From the NCBI GenBank assembly GCA_965237485.1, contig CBDEFQ010000006.1:310001-374000 (forward strand): a stretch of 64,000 nucleotides of DNA. The letters run 5' to 3'. Below, one piece after another: positions 47,032-55,869 of the stretch; position 1 is the first letter of the stretch; each line of letters opens with the position of its first letter. The position numbers and the translations under genes are program-made. This DNA comes from JAAELZ01 sp965237485 (lineage in GTDB: Bacteria > Pseudomonadota > Gammaproteobacteria > Arenicellales > Poriferihabitantaceae). The notes under the pieces are model-generated. The model did not search any database and was not told where the DNA came from. It saw only the letters and a list, made by a program, of their open reading frames with translations.

Positions 47032-48173
47032 CCTTGCTCACCGCACTGCTCAATGAGGCGATGAAGATTGAAAGAGAGCCGTTTCCAGGCGCATCACACT
47101 ATGAGCATAGTCAAGACCGGCCAGGGTTTGCCCATGGCTACCAGGATAAGCGTATCGATACGCAAGCCGGTACGCTCAATCTGCGTATCCCAAAGACCGC
47201 TAAACACGTTGATGAACCTTTTACCCTCAATCGCTAGAACGCGGCTGACGCAGCCAACGTGCGATGATGCTGACCGTTGCTGAAATGTACGTGACGGGCG
47301 TTAGCACGCGCCGAGTCGAAAAAGTCATGCAGAGCATGGGTATTGAAAGCATCTCCTCTACACCGGTCTCACGGGCTAACCAGAGCATGGATGAGGCGTT
47401 AAAAGTCTGGCGTGATCGTCCGTTGGGTAAAGTCTCTTACCTAATCCTTGATGCGCGTTATGAAAAGGTGCGTGAGGGCCACCAAGTGATTGATATGGCG
47501 GTGTTGAGTGCGGTGGGTGTATTGCCTTGTGGACGGCGTTGCGTATTAGGAACGGCAATGGCACTTAATGAAGCCGAGGTTAACTGGCGAGAGTTCCTCA
47601 AAGGCTTGGTTGACCGGGGCATACATGGTATTGAGTTTATTGTCAGTGATGATCACAGTGGCTTAAAAGCCGCTAGAAAGGCAGTGTTCCCAGGTATACC
47701 TTGGCAGCGTTGCCAGTTTCATCTGGCGCAGAATGCAATGCATCATGCCCCCAATCACAAGATCAAGCAGCGCATTGGTGGTGAGCTGCGTAGTGTTTGG
47801 AATGCACCCAATAGGGCAGCTGCTCAGGTTAATCTAAAAGTCCTTGTGAGCCAGTACCAGGAAAAGCATGCTCACTGGGCGCAGTGGCTAGAAAACAATG
47901 TGCCTGAAGGGTTAAATGTGTTTGCCTTGCCAGATAGACACCAAAAGAAAATGCGAACCTCCAACCGCATTGAACGGACGGTTCAACAAGAACTTAAGCG
48001 GCGAACCCGCTTGGTCAGAGTCTTTCCTAACCGAGAGGCTTGGTTACGATTAGTCAGTGCCATTCTGATTGAAATTGACGACGAATGGGCTAATGCTAAT
48101 CATCGATATATCGTGTGGAACGACAATGAGTCAACTTGCTAGACAAAAAGTCCATACCAAATGTTGCGTAATC
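47032..48173 (+). pseudogene. IS256 copy 3, 5'-truncated and frameshifted
   Basis: The first bases (from CTTGCTCACCGCAC) lie directly against IS21 element B; the start codon and left terminal repeat are missing. A lost T in a T-run near 47222 shifts the frame after DEPF. The rest (MMLTVAEMYVTGVSTRRVEK to NDNESTC, 47264-48142) is open with all catalytic residues. The right end is intact (to GTTGCGTAATC at 48173). Not functional as it stands. Confidence 0.9.
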
Positions 48174-48223
48174 GGGAGGTATTCATATATGTCCCCAACT
48201 TTCTGCAAAAGCGTATATATATC

Positions 48224-48949
48224 TTATTCAGCAGCTTCTTTTACAACATCATCTACCGCGTCGCCAGTCGCGTCCGCTGCATCCGACGCCATCTCTGTGG
48301 CCCCTTCTACTACGTCGCCAGCCGCTTCTGTTGTCGCATCTTCCGCGTCCGATGCCATTTCAGCTGCTGAATCTACTGCTTCACCAGCCGCGTCCGCTGC
48401 ATCTGACGCCATCTCTGTGGCCCCTTCTACTACGTCGCCAGCCGCTTCTGTTGTCGCATCTTCCGCATCCGATGCCATTTCAGCTGCTGAATCTACTGCT
48501 TCACCAGCCGCGTCCGCTGCATCTGACGCCATCTCTGTGGCCCCTTCTACTACGTCGCCAGCCGCTTCTGTTGTCGCATCTTCCGCATCCGATGCCATTT
48601 CAGCTGCTGAATCTACTGCTTCACCAGCCGCGTCCGCTGCATCTGACGCCATCTCTGTGGCCCCTTCTACTACGTCGCCAGCCGCTTCTGTTGTCGCATC
48701 TGCCGCATCCGATGCCATTTCTGTTGCTGAATCTACTGCTTCACCAGCCGCGTCCGCTGCATCTGACGCCATCTCTGTGGCCCCTTCTACTACGTCGCCA
48801 GCCGCTTCTGTTGTCGCATCTGCCACATCAGATGCCATTTCTGTTGCTGAATCTACCGCTCCAGTAACTTTGTCTGTGATTGATTCGTCATCACCACAAG
48901 CTACCAATAATAGTGATACAGATGATATGAAAATTAGTTTGCGTAACAT
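48224..48949 (-). CDS. Lipoprotein with 40-residue tandem repeats
   Basis: 241 aa. Signal peptide MLRKLIFISSVSLLLVAC ends at a lipobox cysteine, so it is a lipid-anchored envelope protein. The remainder is about five copies of a 40-residue Ala/Asp/Glu-rich unit (for example EGATEMASDAADAAGEAVDS) that predicts long amphipathic helices, like LEA or apolipoprotein-type stress proteins. The coding DNA repeats exactly every 120 bases (about 48241-48860) with very few differences. The family is unrecognised; the role may be envelope or desiccation protection, but that is inference. Right beside the IS256 end at 48173. Confidence 0.8.
   Translation of the reverse strand: MLRKLIFISSVSLLLVACGDDESITDKVTGAVDSATEMASDVADATTEAAGDVVEGATEMASDAADAAGEAVDSATEMASDAADATTEAAGDVVEGATEMASDAADAAGEAVDSAAEMASDAEDATTEAAGDVVEGATEMASDAADAAGEAVDSAAEMASDAEDATTEAAGDVVEGATEMASDAADAAGEAVDSAAEMASDAEDATTEAAGDVVEGATEMASDAADATGDAVDDVVKEAAE
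48241..48860. repeat. 120-bp tandem repeat array (about 5 units)
   Basis: The 120-base period is exact: the same bases recur at 48301, 48421, 48541, 48661 and 48781 with few substitutions, mostly synonymous-looking or Ala/Val/Glu swaps. It lies within the lipoprotein gene and is likely prone to copy-number change. Confidence 0.93.
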
Positions 48950-49326
48950 TTTTCGTGCTCCAAATTTAGTAAAAATCGGTAGGCATTATAAAGCATATGC
49001 AATCTACTAGAAACACATAGTCTTGTCCAACATGAAATGATACTGAGAGAAGGGACTGATTCTAATCGGAAATGATACCGAACTAATCTAATTTCTGTTC
49101 ATGATGGTGAATGAATACCATTATGAATGACCACCATATAGATACCCTTGATAAGGCACGCTTGTTGCTACAAGGCACTGATGAAATCGATCTGGCAATC
49201 GACGGTAAACGCAATCGCTATGATTTCATCAAACGCACCTTAATGCGTTTCAAATACAGCAAACTGGGTCGAGCCGATAAGGGTCTTGTGCTGCGTTATA
49301 TCACACGCATCAGCGGTTACTCTTAT

Positions 49327-50502
49327 GGGCTTGTCGGATAATTAATAGAATACGTGAGATAATATGGGCTAATTCTAGTCAGCCTGCAATTTTGAGCAAA
49401 CGTCATCAAAGCCAACTGTTCCTAACCTTAGATTCTCTGGTTAGCTCTGAACATCCCTACCGTAAACTCGATGAGCTATTATGTTTTGGTGCATTGAGTA
49501 AACCCTTCTCTAAAATATATGCCACCCGTGGCCCTAAAGGCCGAGGTGTTGAGTTCGGCTTACGTGCCTTGGTGCTTCAGTTCATGGAAGATTTAAGTGA
49601 TAGAGAAATGGAGCGATACTTATCAGAGAATCTGGCCGCTAAGTGGTTTTGTGATTCAGGACTGGAACAGAGCACTCCTGATCATAGTTACTTTGGTGAT
49701 TTTCGCTCACGCATTGGAACCAGGGGTATGATGAATTTATTTGACCGTGTTCGGAGCGGGTTAGTTTCAATGGGCTTAGTACGAGAAGTATTCACATTTG
49801 TCGATGCCAGCCAGTTGGTCAGTAAGCTAACCACTTGGGATGATAGAGATAAGGCGATAAAGATGGGATTAGAGGAGTTCAACAATAAGACAGTTGATAA
49901 AGTTGCGGCGGACAAGCAAGCACGGTTTGGGTGCAAGGGAAATAGCAAATATTGGTATGGTTACAAAGAGCATGCATCAGTGGATATGCAAAGTGGCTTG
50001 ATCAATAAAATAGCGGCCACCTCGGCTGAGGTAACGGATGCAAGCGGCTTGAAGCATGTTTGCCCTAAGTCGGGTGCTGTTTATGCGGACAAGGGTTATT
50101 GCGTGAGCCCGGCCAAAACCACGCTCAGGCGCAACGGTTGCCATGATGCAACAATCAAGAAGAACAATATGCATGGCAAGAATAGAGACAAAGACCGTTG
50201 GATTAGCAAAATTCGTTCACCATATGAGCGAGTGTTTGCTCATCGCAATAAGCGAGTTCGTTATAAAGGGTTGGCTAAAGTCCAGTTCCAAGTTGGAATC
50301 AGGGGCTTATGTTTTAACCTTAAGCGATTAATGGCATTGGGAGTTGAACGAGTTGAATTGGTGCCGGCCTAGGGATAGATCCGTCTATTGGTGGCAAAAT
50401 GGCTGCTAATAGACGGTTTATTGCACAAAAAACGCGTTGCTGAGCAAACTAAAAGCGACTTCGGCGAAAACCCTGTTTGAAATTGTATTAACCGACGAGC
50501 CC
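49327..50502 (+). mobile_element. IS5-like element, copy C (1176 bp)
   Basis: Same ends as copies A and B, with 5-bp duplication CTTAT (49322-49326 and 50503-50507). Confidence 0.95.
49392..50372 (+). CDS. IS5-like family transposase (copy C)
   Basis: 326 aa from TTG 49392, apparently intact, with the same catalytic segments as copy A; it combines NLAAKW with KIAATS. Confidence 0.9.
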   Translation: MSKRHQSQLFLTLDSLVSSEHPYRKLDELLCFGALSKPFSKIYATRGPKGRGVEFGLRALVLQFMEDLSDREMERYLSENLAAKWFCDSGLEQSTPDHSYFGDFRSRIGTRGMMNLFDRVRSGLVSMGLVREVFTFVDASQLVSKLTTWDDRDKAIKMGLEEFNNKTVDKVAADKQARFGCKGNSKYWYGYKEHASVDMQSGLINKIAATSAEVTDASGLKHVCPKSGAVYADKGYCVSPAKTTLRRNGCHDATIKKNNMHGKNRDKDRWISKIRSPYERVFAHRNKRVRYKGLAKVQFQVGIRGLCFNLKRLMALGVERVELVPA

Positions 50503-51676
50503 CTTATGTGCAAGTGAAACGCCTGGCTGCCAGCTATCTCAAGCACGGTAGAATCCAGTGGCGACATCGTGCCACAAGGGGCTTTGCTAGACGCGATAGC
50601 AATCAAGACATTAAGCTTCTAGCAGAGATGGATGAACTCCACGGTACGTTATCAGGCCATGCCACTAGGAAACTCTGTGAGCGCGCCTTAGTTGTCTATG
50701 AGCAAACTGAGTATGCCAACCTGGCACGTATCTCGGTTTCTCATCTATACAATCTACGCCGATCTAAACCCTACCAGAACAATCTCCGTCACTTTGAAAA
50801 GACACATTCCAAGCCTTCTTCTATCGGCCAAAGACGTAAGCCACAGCCAGAAGGTCAACCTGGCTATAGCCGTGTAGATACAGTGCATCAGGGCGATAAG
50901 GACAAGGTTAAAGGGGTCTATCATATCAACGCCGTTGATGAGATCACCCCGTTTGAAGTCGTGTCTTCTACACAGAAAATATCAGAGCCATTCTTGATGC
51001 CTATTCTCACTCAAATGCTAGAGCAATTCCCCTTTGTGATTAAAGGCTTTCATGCCGATAATGGCAGTGAATACATTAACCAATCGGTGGTGCGATTGTT
51101 GAATAAGCTATTAATCGAGTTAACCAAATCCAGGGCTAGACACCGTAACGACCATGCCTTAGTTGAGTGCAACAATGGGGCCATCGTGCGCAAGCATCTT
51201 GGCTTCATGCATATCCCGCAAAAATATGCGCCTGAGATTAATCAATTTGCCACCGACTTTCTTAACCCTTATTTGAATTATCACCGACCTTGTTTCTTCC
51301 CACAGATCAGCACTAACAACAAAGGAAAACAAGTCAAAACCTATCCATATCGAAACATGATGACGCCTTATGAAAAACTCAAATCGTTGACCAATGCACA
51401 GTCATATCTTAAAACTCACATCTCGTTTACAATGCTTGACGATATCGTTTATCAGATGACTGATAATGAGGCAGCAAAACAACTCAATGAGGAAAAAACT
51501 AAACTCTTTAAAAACATCTTTGAACAGAAATGACAATCAACTTCTCGGTATCATTCCTGTATTGGAATAGACTGGCGTAGAGCTGTTTATGGACTCTCTA
51601 AATTGGGCTTACTTGAGACCTTTCTACAACACGAGCTAGCCCTGCATAAGGTTCGTCCTTTCGGTTTTATAGGGCA

Positions 51677-52267
51677 TTATACTGGCTCATATTCAGCACC
51701 ATGGTTGCGCAACGCATCGTGCATAAACGTAAACAAATATTTCGCATAACTCCAGCGAACTTGGATGTGATAAATAGGGTCATCGTTCATCTGATTCATC
51801 AGGATAGCTGCATGGCCATAACGCGTTTGGGTGCATTGGCCCGAAGTAAACTGTGACGGATGGGTATCAAACGGTGATCCATTAGCGATTATCTTTCTAG
51901 CTAATGGGCCACTAAGTTCAATTAGGGTGTAATAGTCCGTTACATCCACTATTGCAGCATGTTGCCCCCCTAAAGCCAGTCGTAGTTCACTAATCAGAGT
52001 TAGGCAATCATCCAGAGCGCAATGCAGCATCCATTCGTTTGGACCTGTCCAAGAAAGTACAGAATCGCCTTTCGTATTGTACGTGTTCGCTTCGATTGGT
52101 AATGTTAGGCCAGTTACCTTTTTAATAGCTGCAACAAAGCCTTTATTATTACTGTCACCACGAACTGTTATTTTGCCGCATAAAGGCAATTCTGCTAAAC
52201 GTGTGCCAGCGAGCTCAACCGGTTCGATTGAAGCCAAGGGTGTTTGAATATTTAATAGCTTGGTCAT
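51677..52267 (-). CDS. soxG: Sarcosine oxidase gamma subunit, cluster 2
   Basis: About 196 aa from ATG 52267 (MTKLLNIQTPLASIEPVELA), four bases after the soxA stop. LSWTGPNEWMLHC, AAIVDVTDYYTLIELSG and HIQVRWSYAKYLFTFMHDAL are the family landmarks. Its DNA continues to within about 100 bp of the D35E-integrase IS. Only weakly similar to the cluster 1 gamma subunit, so the two operons diverged or were acquired separately. Confidence 0.9.
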   Translation of the reverse strand: MTKLLNIQTPLASIEPVELAGTRLAELPLCGKITVRGDSNNKGFVAAIKKVTGLTLPIEANTYNTKGDSVLSWTGPNEWMLHCALDDCLTLISELRLALGGQHAAIVDVTDYYTLIELSGPLARKIIANGSPFDTHPSQFTSGQCTQTRYGHAAILMNQMNDDPIYHIQVRWSYAKYLFTFMHDALRNHGAEYEPV

Positions 52268-52271
52268 AGTA

Positions 52272-55200
52272 TTATCCTCGAGCGAGTTTCTCCTCCTTAT
52301 CATAAAACACAAAGTCGACCACCTTGGCCTTTTGACTGCTGCCATCAAGCATCGCAAATTCTAGTGTTTGGCCTTTTCGAGCTTTGCCGTCTTTGATCAA
52401 GGCCATTGCAATTGAGCGGCCTAAATTAGGGCTGTAATAACTTGATGTGACATGGCCTAGCATTTCCATTGGCGGTTTAGGCTTCATCTCGACCACTGCA
52501 TGTGCGCCTTCAGGCAATACAAACTCTGGGTCTTCAGTGAGTAAGCCCACCAATTGTTTTCGGCCTTCTTTCGCCGTGTCGCTACGGTTAAAAGAGCGAC
52601 GGCCCATAAAGTCGCCTTTCTTTTTCGAAACAATCCAATCCATGTCCAAGTCCATCGGTGTCATGGTGCCGTCGGTATCTTGGCCGACGATGATGAAACC
52701 TTTTTCCGCACGCAATACGTGCATGGATTCAGTGCCATAGGCGAACACATCTAACGGCTTACCTTTTTCCATTAACCTCTCCCACATGGCGAGGCCATAG
52801 CGGGCAGGGACGTTTACCTCGAAGGCAAGCTCTCCAGTAAAACTGATTCGATATACCTTGGCTGGGATGCCGCCAAAGTTGATTTCCTTCATCGACATAA
52901 ACGGAAAACTCTCGTTGCTTAAGTCGTCGTCGGTTAGCATCTCAAGCAATTCACGCGATTTGGGCCCGTTCACGCCCATCACTGCCCACTGTTCTGTAAC
53001 ACTGGTGCAATACACCTCCATTTCAGGCCATTCAGTTTGCAGCCATTCTTCTAGCATGCCCATCACGCGGGCAGCGCCGCCTGTGGTGGTGGTCATGTGG
53101 AAATGGTTTTCACTTAGGCGCGTGGAAACACCGTCATCGATTACCATGCCGTGTTCGTTAAGCATCACGCCATAGCGGCATTTGCCGATACCAAGCTTGG
53201 TCCAAGTATTGGTGTATAAGAAGTTTAAGAACTTGGCTGCATCTTGGCCTTGGATATCAATTTTACCCAGTGTGCTGGCGTCCAATATGCCAACCCCCTC
53301 ACGCAAAGCTTTGCACTCACGTTGCACGGCATCGTGCATCGTTTCTTCACCTCTCGGAAAATACCGAGGGCGTTTCCAGTCGCCTACGTCTTCAAATATA
53401 GCGCCGTTGGCTAAATGCCACGGTTGCATTGCGGTAGTGCGCTTTTGCAAAAAGGTTTCGCGAATGTTCTGTCCAACAATGGCACCGAAAGTCAGTGGCG
53501 TATAAGGTGGACGGAATGTCGTGGTACCGATTTGTGGAATAGGGCGTTCTTGAATGCCGGACATTACATTTAGCGCATTGACGTTGGATGTTTTACCTTG
53601 GTCGGTTCCCATGCCTGTGGTGGTATAGCGCTTGGTGTGCTCCACCGAGATAAAACCTTCGCGTGATGCTAAATGCAAATCAGCCACGGTTGCGTCATTG
53701 TGCAACTCATGAAAATGTTTCTTCTTGCCTTGGCCAATAGGATGGTCGGTCGGCAAGATCCATAGCGGGCGCATATCGGTAGGCAAGGGATGTGCGTCAC
53801 ACAGGGGTGTCGCTGATTTGCGTAAGCCTCTAATGCCTAGCACTCTAAGTGCGTTTAAGCCAGCGGCTGCGCCGCTTGCTAAGCAATCGCTTAGCGCGAA
53901 ATCACCATTACATGCACCCACATTGACGTGTGGATTAATTGGTGCAGTTTGATCTGGCACAAAGCAATGACGCGCATCGTCATAACGCAGTTTGCCTTTG
54001 GCTTGGCTAAATAAGTGGACGGTAGGTGTCCAACCACCTGCTACGCCCACCAAATCACAGGCAATAGTTTGGACCGGCCCCGCTATTTTGCTGCCATCTT
54101 CACTGATCGGCGCTATTTCAACGCCTGTTAATTTGCGATTGTATTTGACGCCAGTAATGTCGTGGCCGAACAGGCAGTTAATGCCAGCTTGGCGCACGCT
54201 ACGGGCAAGGTTATCGCTAATGTCGCCGCGGGTTTCAAGAATAGTTACCGTCTTGCCAAGCGCCTTAATCGCCATGGCGGTCGGGTAAGCGGTATCATTG
54301 TTGGTGACGAATACAACATGTTCTCCCGGCACCACCGCATGTTTATATGCGTAAATGCCAATCGCATTAGCCAACATAACGCCAGGCCGATCGCTATCAC
54401 CAAACACTAGTGGTCGCTCAATTGAGCCCGTTGCTAAGATCACTTGTTTAGCACGGATTTTCCACAGGCGCTCACGCGGCACATCTGAGGTGTGAGTCAC
54501 ACTCAAGTGGTCAGTTTTGTGCTCGGATGCGATTAGATAGTTGTGATCAAAATACCCGGTTAGCGTGGTGCGAGTTAATAGCGTTACGTTCGGATTACCG
54601 GCAAGCTCAGTTTCGCAACTGGCTGCCCATTCGCTTGCGGGTTTACCTTTGATAGTATGCGCTTCGTTAAGTAATGCGCCTCCTAACTGTGGTGCATCTT
54701 CTATCAGTATTACGCGAACATCGCCTTTTGCAGCGGCCATTGCTGCGCTAATGCCAGCCGGGCCACCACCAACGATTAAAATATCACAATGTGCGTATTG
54801 GTGGTCGTAATGACTCGGATCCCAAGTTTGCGCGGCTGGGGCCTTGCCTAGGCCAGCCGACCGGCGAATAACGTGCTCATACTTGGTCCACATTGCCGCA
54901 GGCCACATGAAGGTTTTGTAATAAAAGCCAGCGGGTAAAATACGCGAGAATTTGTTATTCATCGCTCCGATGTCATATTTAACGCTGGGCCAGCAATTTT
55001 GGCTAGCCGCCTTTAACCCTTCATAAAGCTCAATTTGTGTTGCACGACAGTTTGGTACCGTGTGCACTCCTTCCTCAAGCTGTACCAGCGCATTGGGCTC
55101 TTCAGAACCGGCACTAAAAATACCGCGAGGGCGGTGATACTTAAAGCTGCGGGCGTTCACGATCACGTCATTGGCTAGTAGTGCCGAGGCCAGTGTATCT

Positions 55201-55298
55201 CCCTGATAGCCCTGATAGGCTTTGCCGTCGTAAGTGAAGTTTAAAATTTGGTCGCGGTCAATTGCGCCGCCATTAACTAAGCGATTTGGCTGGCTCAT
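52272..55298 (-). CDS. soxA: Sarcosine oxidase alpha subunit, cluster 2
   Basis: 1008 aa with the same three-part plan as its cluster 1 homologue: N-terminal RSFKYHRPRGIFSAGSEEPN, NAD-binding CDILIVGGGPAGISAAMAAA at about 175, and C-terminal GcvT-like tetrahydrofolate domain from about 630 (REGVGILDASTLGKIDIQGQ; MHVLRAEKGFIIVGQDTDGT). Its start overlaps the soxD stop by 4 bp. Confidence 0.95.
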   Translation of the reverse strand: MSQPNRLVNGGAIDRDQILNFTYDGKAYQGYQGDTLASALLANDVIVNARSFKYHRPRGIFSAGSEEPNALVQLEEGVHTVPNCRATQIELYEGLKAASQNCWPSVKYDIGAMNNKFSRILPAGFYYKTFMWPAAMWTKYEHVIRRSAGLGKAPAAQTWDPSHYDHQYAHCDILIVGGGPAGISAAMAAAKGDVRVILIEDAPQLGGALLNEAHTIKGKPASEWAASCETELAGNPNVTLLTRTTLTGYFDHNYLIASEHKTDHLSVTHTSDVPRERLWKIRAKQVILATGSIERPLVFGDSDRPGVMLANAIGIYAYKHAVVPGEHVVFVTNNDTAYPTAMAIKALGKTVTILETRGDISDNLARSVRQAGINCLFGHDITGVKYNRKLTGVEIAPISEDGSKIAGPVQTIACDLVGVAGGWTPTVHLFSQAKGKLRYDDARHCFVPDQTAPINPHVNVGACNGDFALSDCLASGAAAGLNALRVLGIRGLRKSATPLCDAHPLPTDMRPLWILPTDHPIGQGKKKHFHELHNDATVADLHLASREGFISVEHTKRYTTTGMGTDQGKTSNVNALNVMSGIQERPIPQIGTTTFRPPYTPLTFGAIVGQNIRETFLQKRTTAMQPWHLANGAIFEDVGDWKRPRYFPRGEETMHDAVQRECKALREGVGILDASTLGKIDIQGQDAAKFLNFLYTNTWTKLGIGKCRYGVMLNEHGMVIDDGVSTRLSENHFHMTTTTGGAARVMGMLEEWLQTEWPEMEVYCTSVTEQWAVMGVNGPKSRELLEMLTDDDLSNESFPFMSMKEINFGGIPAKVYRISFTGELAFEVNVPARYGLAMWERLMEKGKPLDVFAYGTESMHVLRAEKGFIIVGQDTDGTMTPMDLDMDWIVSKKKGDFMGRRSFNRSDTAKEGRKQLVGLLTEDPEFVLPEGAHAVVEMKPKPPMEMLGHVTSSYYSPNLGRSIAMALIKDGKARKGQTLEFAMLDGSSQKAKVVDFVFYDKEEKLARG

Positions 55299-55588
55299 GC
55301 TGACTTCCCCATCTTGATTTTCGGCTTGGCTTCGCCGGGCTTGTAGCTGGCGTAGACTTCATCTGTTGCAGTGTTGCGCGCTACATTAAACCACTGTCGA
55401 CAACCGTTGGAATGTACCCAACGCTCGTAATGTAGACCTTTTGGGTTGCTACGAAAGAACACGTAATCACCCCATTTTTGCTCGGAAAGTGCTTCAGTTT
55501 TTAGAGGGCGTGCAATGTGTGCCTCACCATGGGCCGAAAACTCAGATTGGTCACGTTTTCCGCACCAGGGACATTCAATTATCATCAT
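55295..55588 (-). CDS. soxD: Sarcosine oxidase delta subunit, cluster 2
   Basis: 97 aa (MMIIECPWCGKRDQSEFSAH). The zinc-binding CPWCGKRD and the HSNGCRQWFNVARNT motif are present. It is separated from soxB by a 278-bp gap that holds an inverted-repeat element, unlike the 9-bp gap in cluster 1. Confidence 0.94.
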   Translation of the reverse strand: MMIIECPWCGKRDQSEFSAHGEAHIARPLKTEALSEQKWGDYVFFRSNPKGLHYERWVHSNGCRQWFNVARNTATDEVYASYKPGEAKPKIKMGKSA

Positions 55589-55602
55589 AGTGGAATTCTC
55601 TT

Positions 55603-55869
55603 AGTACTCTTTTAAAGTGAAATTGCCTAATTCAGCGTCGACGCGCTGTTTCACAGCAAGGCGTATTGCGCAATGAATGGTCGTTCCCTTCATAAGCGAT
55701 ACAACGCGGCTGTGGGATAGCGAGTTGGTGCCATATGGGTGAGCCTGTCCGCGCACCTGGACCGCGTCGCCGCTTTTGTAAAGGGAGTGACCATTTCCTG
55801 CAAGCGGTGCCTTGCCATGCACGAGGACAGACTCACTGAATTAGGCAATTTCACTTTGAAAGGGTACTA
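55603..55869. repeat. 267-bp inverted-repeat element between soxB and soxD
   Basis: Its terminal inverted repeats are about 33 bp long with two mismatches, built on the core AAAGTGAAATTGCCTAATTC. The right arm ends on the soxB stop codon and the left arm lies 15 bp from the soxD start. The interior has no credible gene. It would form a long hairpin in the sox transcript and looks like a MITE lodged in the operon. Confidence 0.85.

Larger units (their letters stand above)
49111..51533 (+). pseudogene. Integrase-type transposase, copy 2, split by IS5-like copy C
   Basis: The N-terminal piece (MNTIMNDHHIDTLDK to SGYSY) and C-terminal piece (VQVKRLAASYLKHGRIQWRH to NIFEQK) rejoin in frame once the 1176-bp element and one CTTAT are removed. 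Catalytic D, D and E are all present. Compared with copy 1 only scattered residues differ (RRDSNQ for RRYSNQ, NDHALVE for NDNALVE). Disrupted. Confidence 0.92.
49019..51573 (+). mobile_element. D35E-integrase IS, copy 2, carrying an IS5-like element
   Basis: Terminal AGTCTTGTCCAACATG (left) and mirrored AGTCTATTCCAATACAGG (right) match copy 1 and the length without the insert is again 1374 bp. Unlike copy 1, the flanks do not repeat: CACAT before 49019 and GGCGT after 51573. One side has probably been deleted or rearranged since insertion. Confidence 0.9.

Noticed and set aside
48241..48860. Regular repeats considered as a CRISPR array
   Set aside because: The units are contiguous 120-bp coding repeats without unique spacers, and no cas genes are present.
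48069..49010. Long plus-strand frame of Ser/Ala/Thr repeats opposite the lipoprotein gene
   Set aside because: It is the mirror of the 120-bp repeat array; the minus-strand frame has a signal peptide with lipobox and sensible composition.
55601..55822. 73-codon minus-strand frame between soxB and soxD
   Set aside because: It lies wholly within the inverted-repeat element, with no family resemblance or ribosome site.
55620..55830. Integron attC site suggested by the inverted arms between soxB and soxD
   Set aside because: No core GTTRRRY/RYYYAAC arrangement and no integrase nearby.
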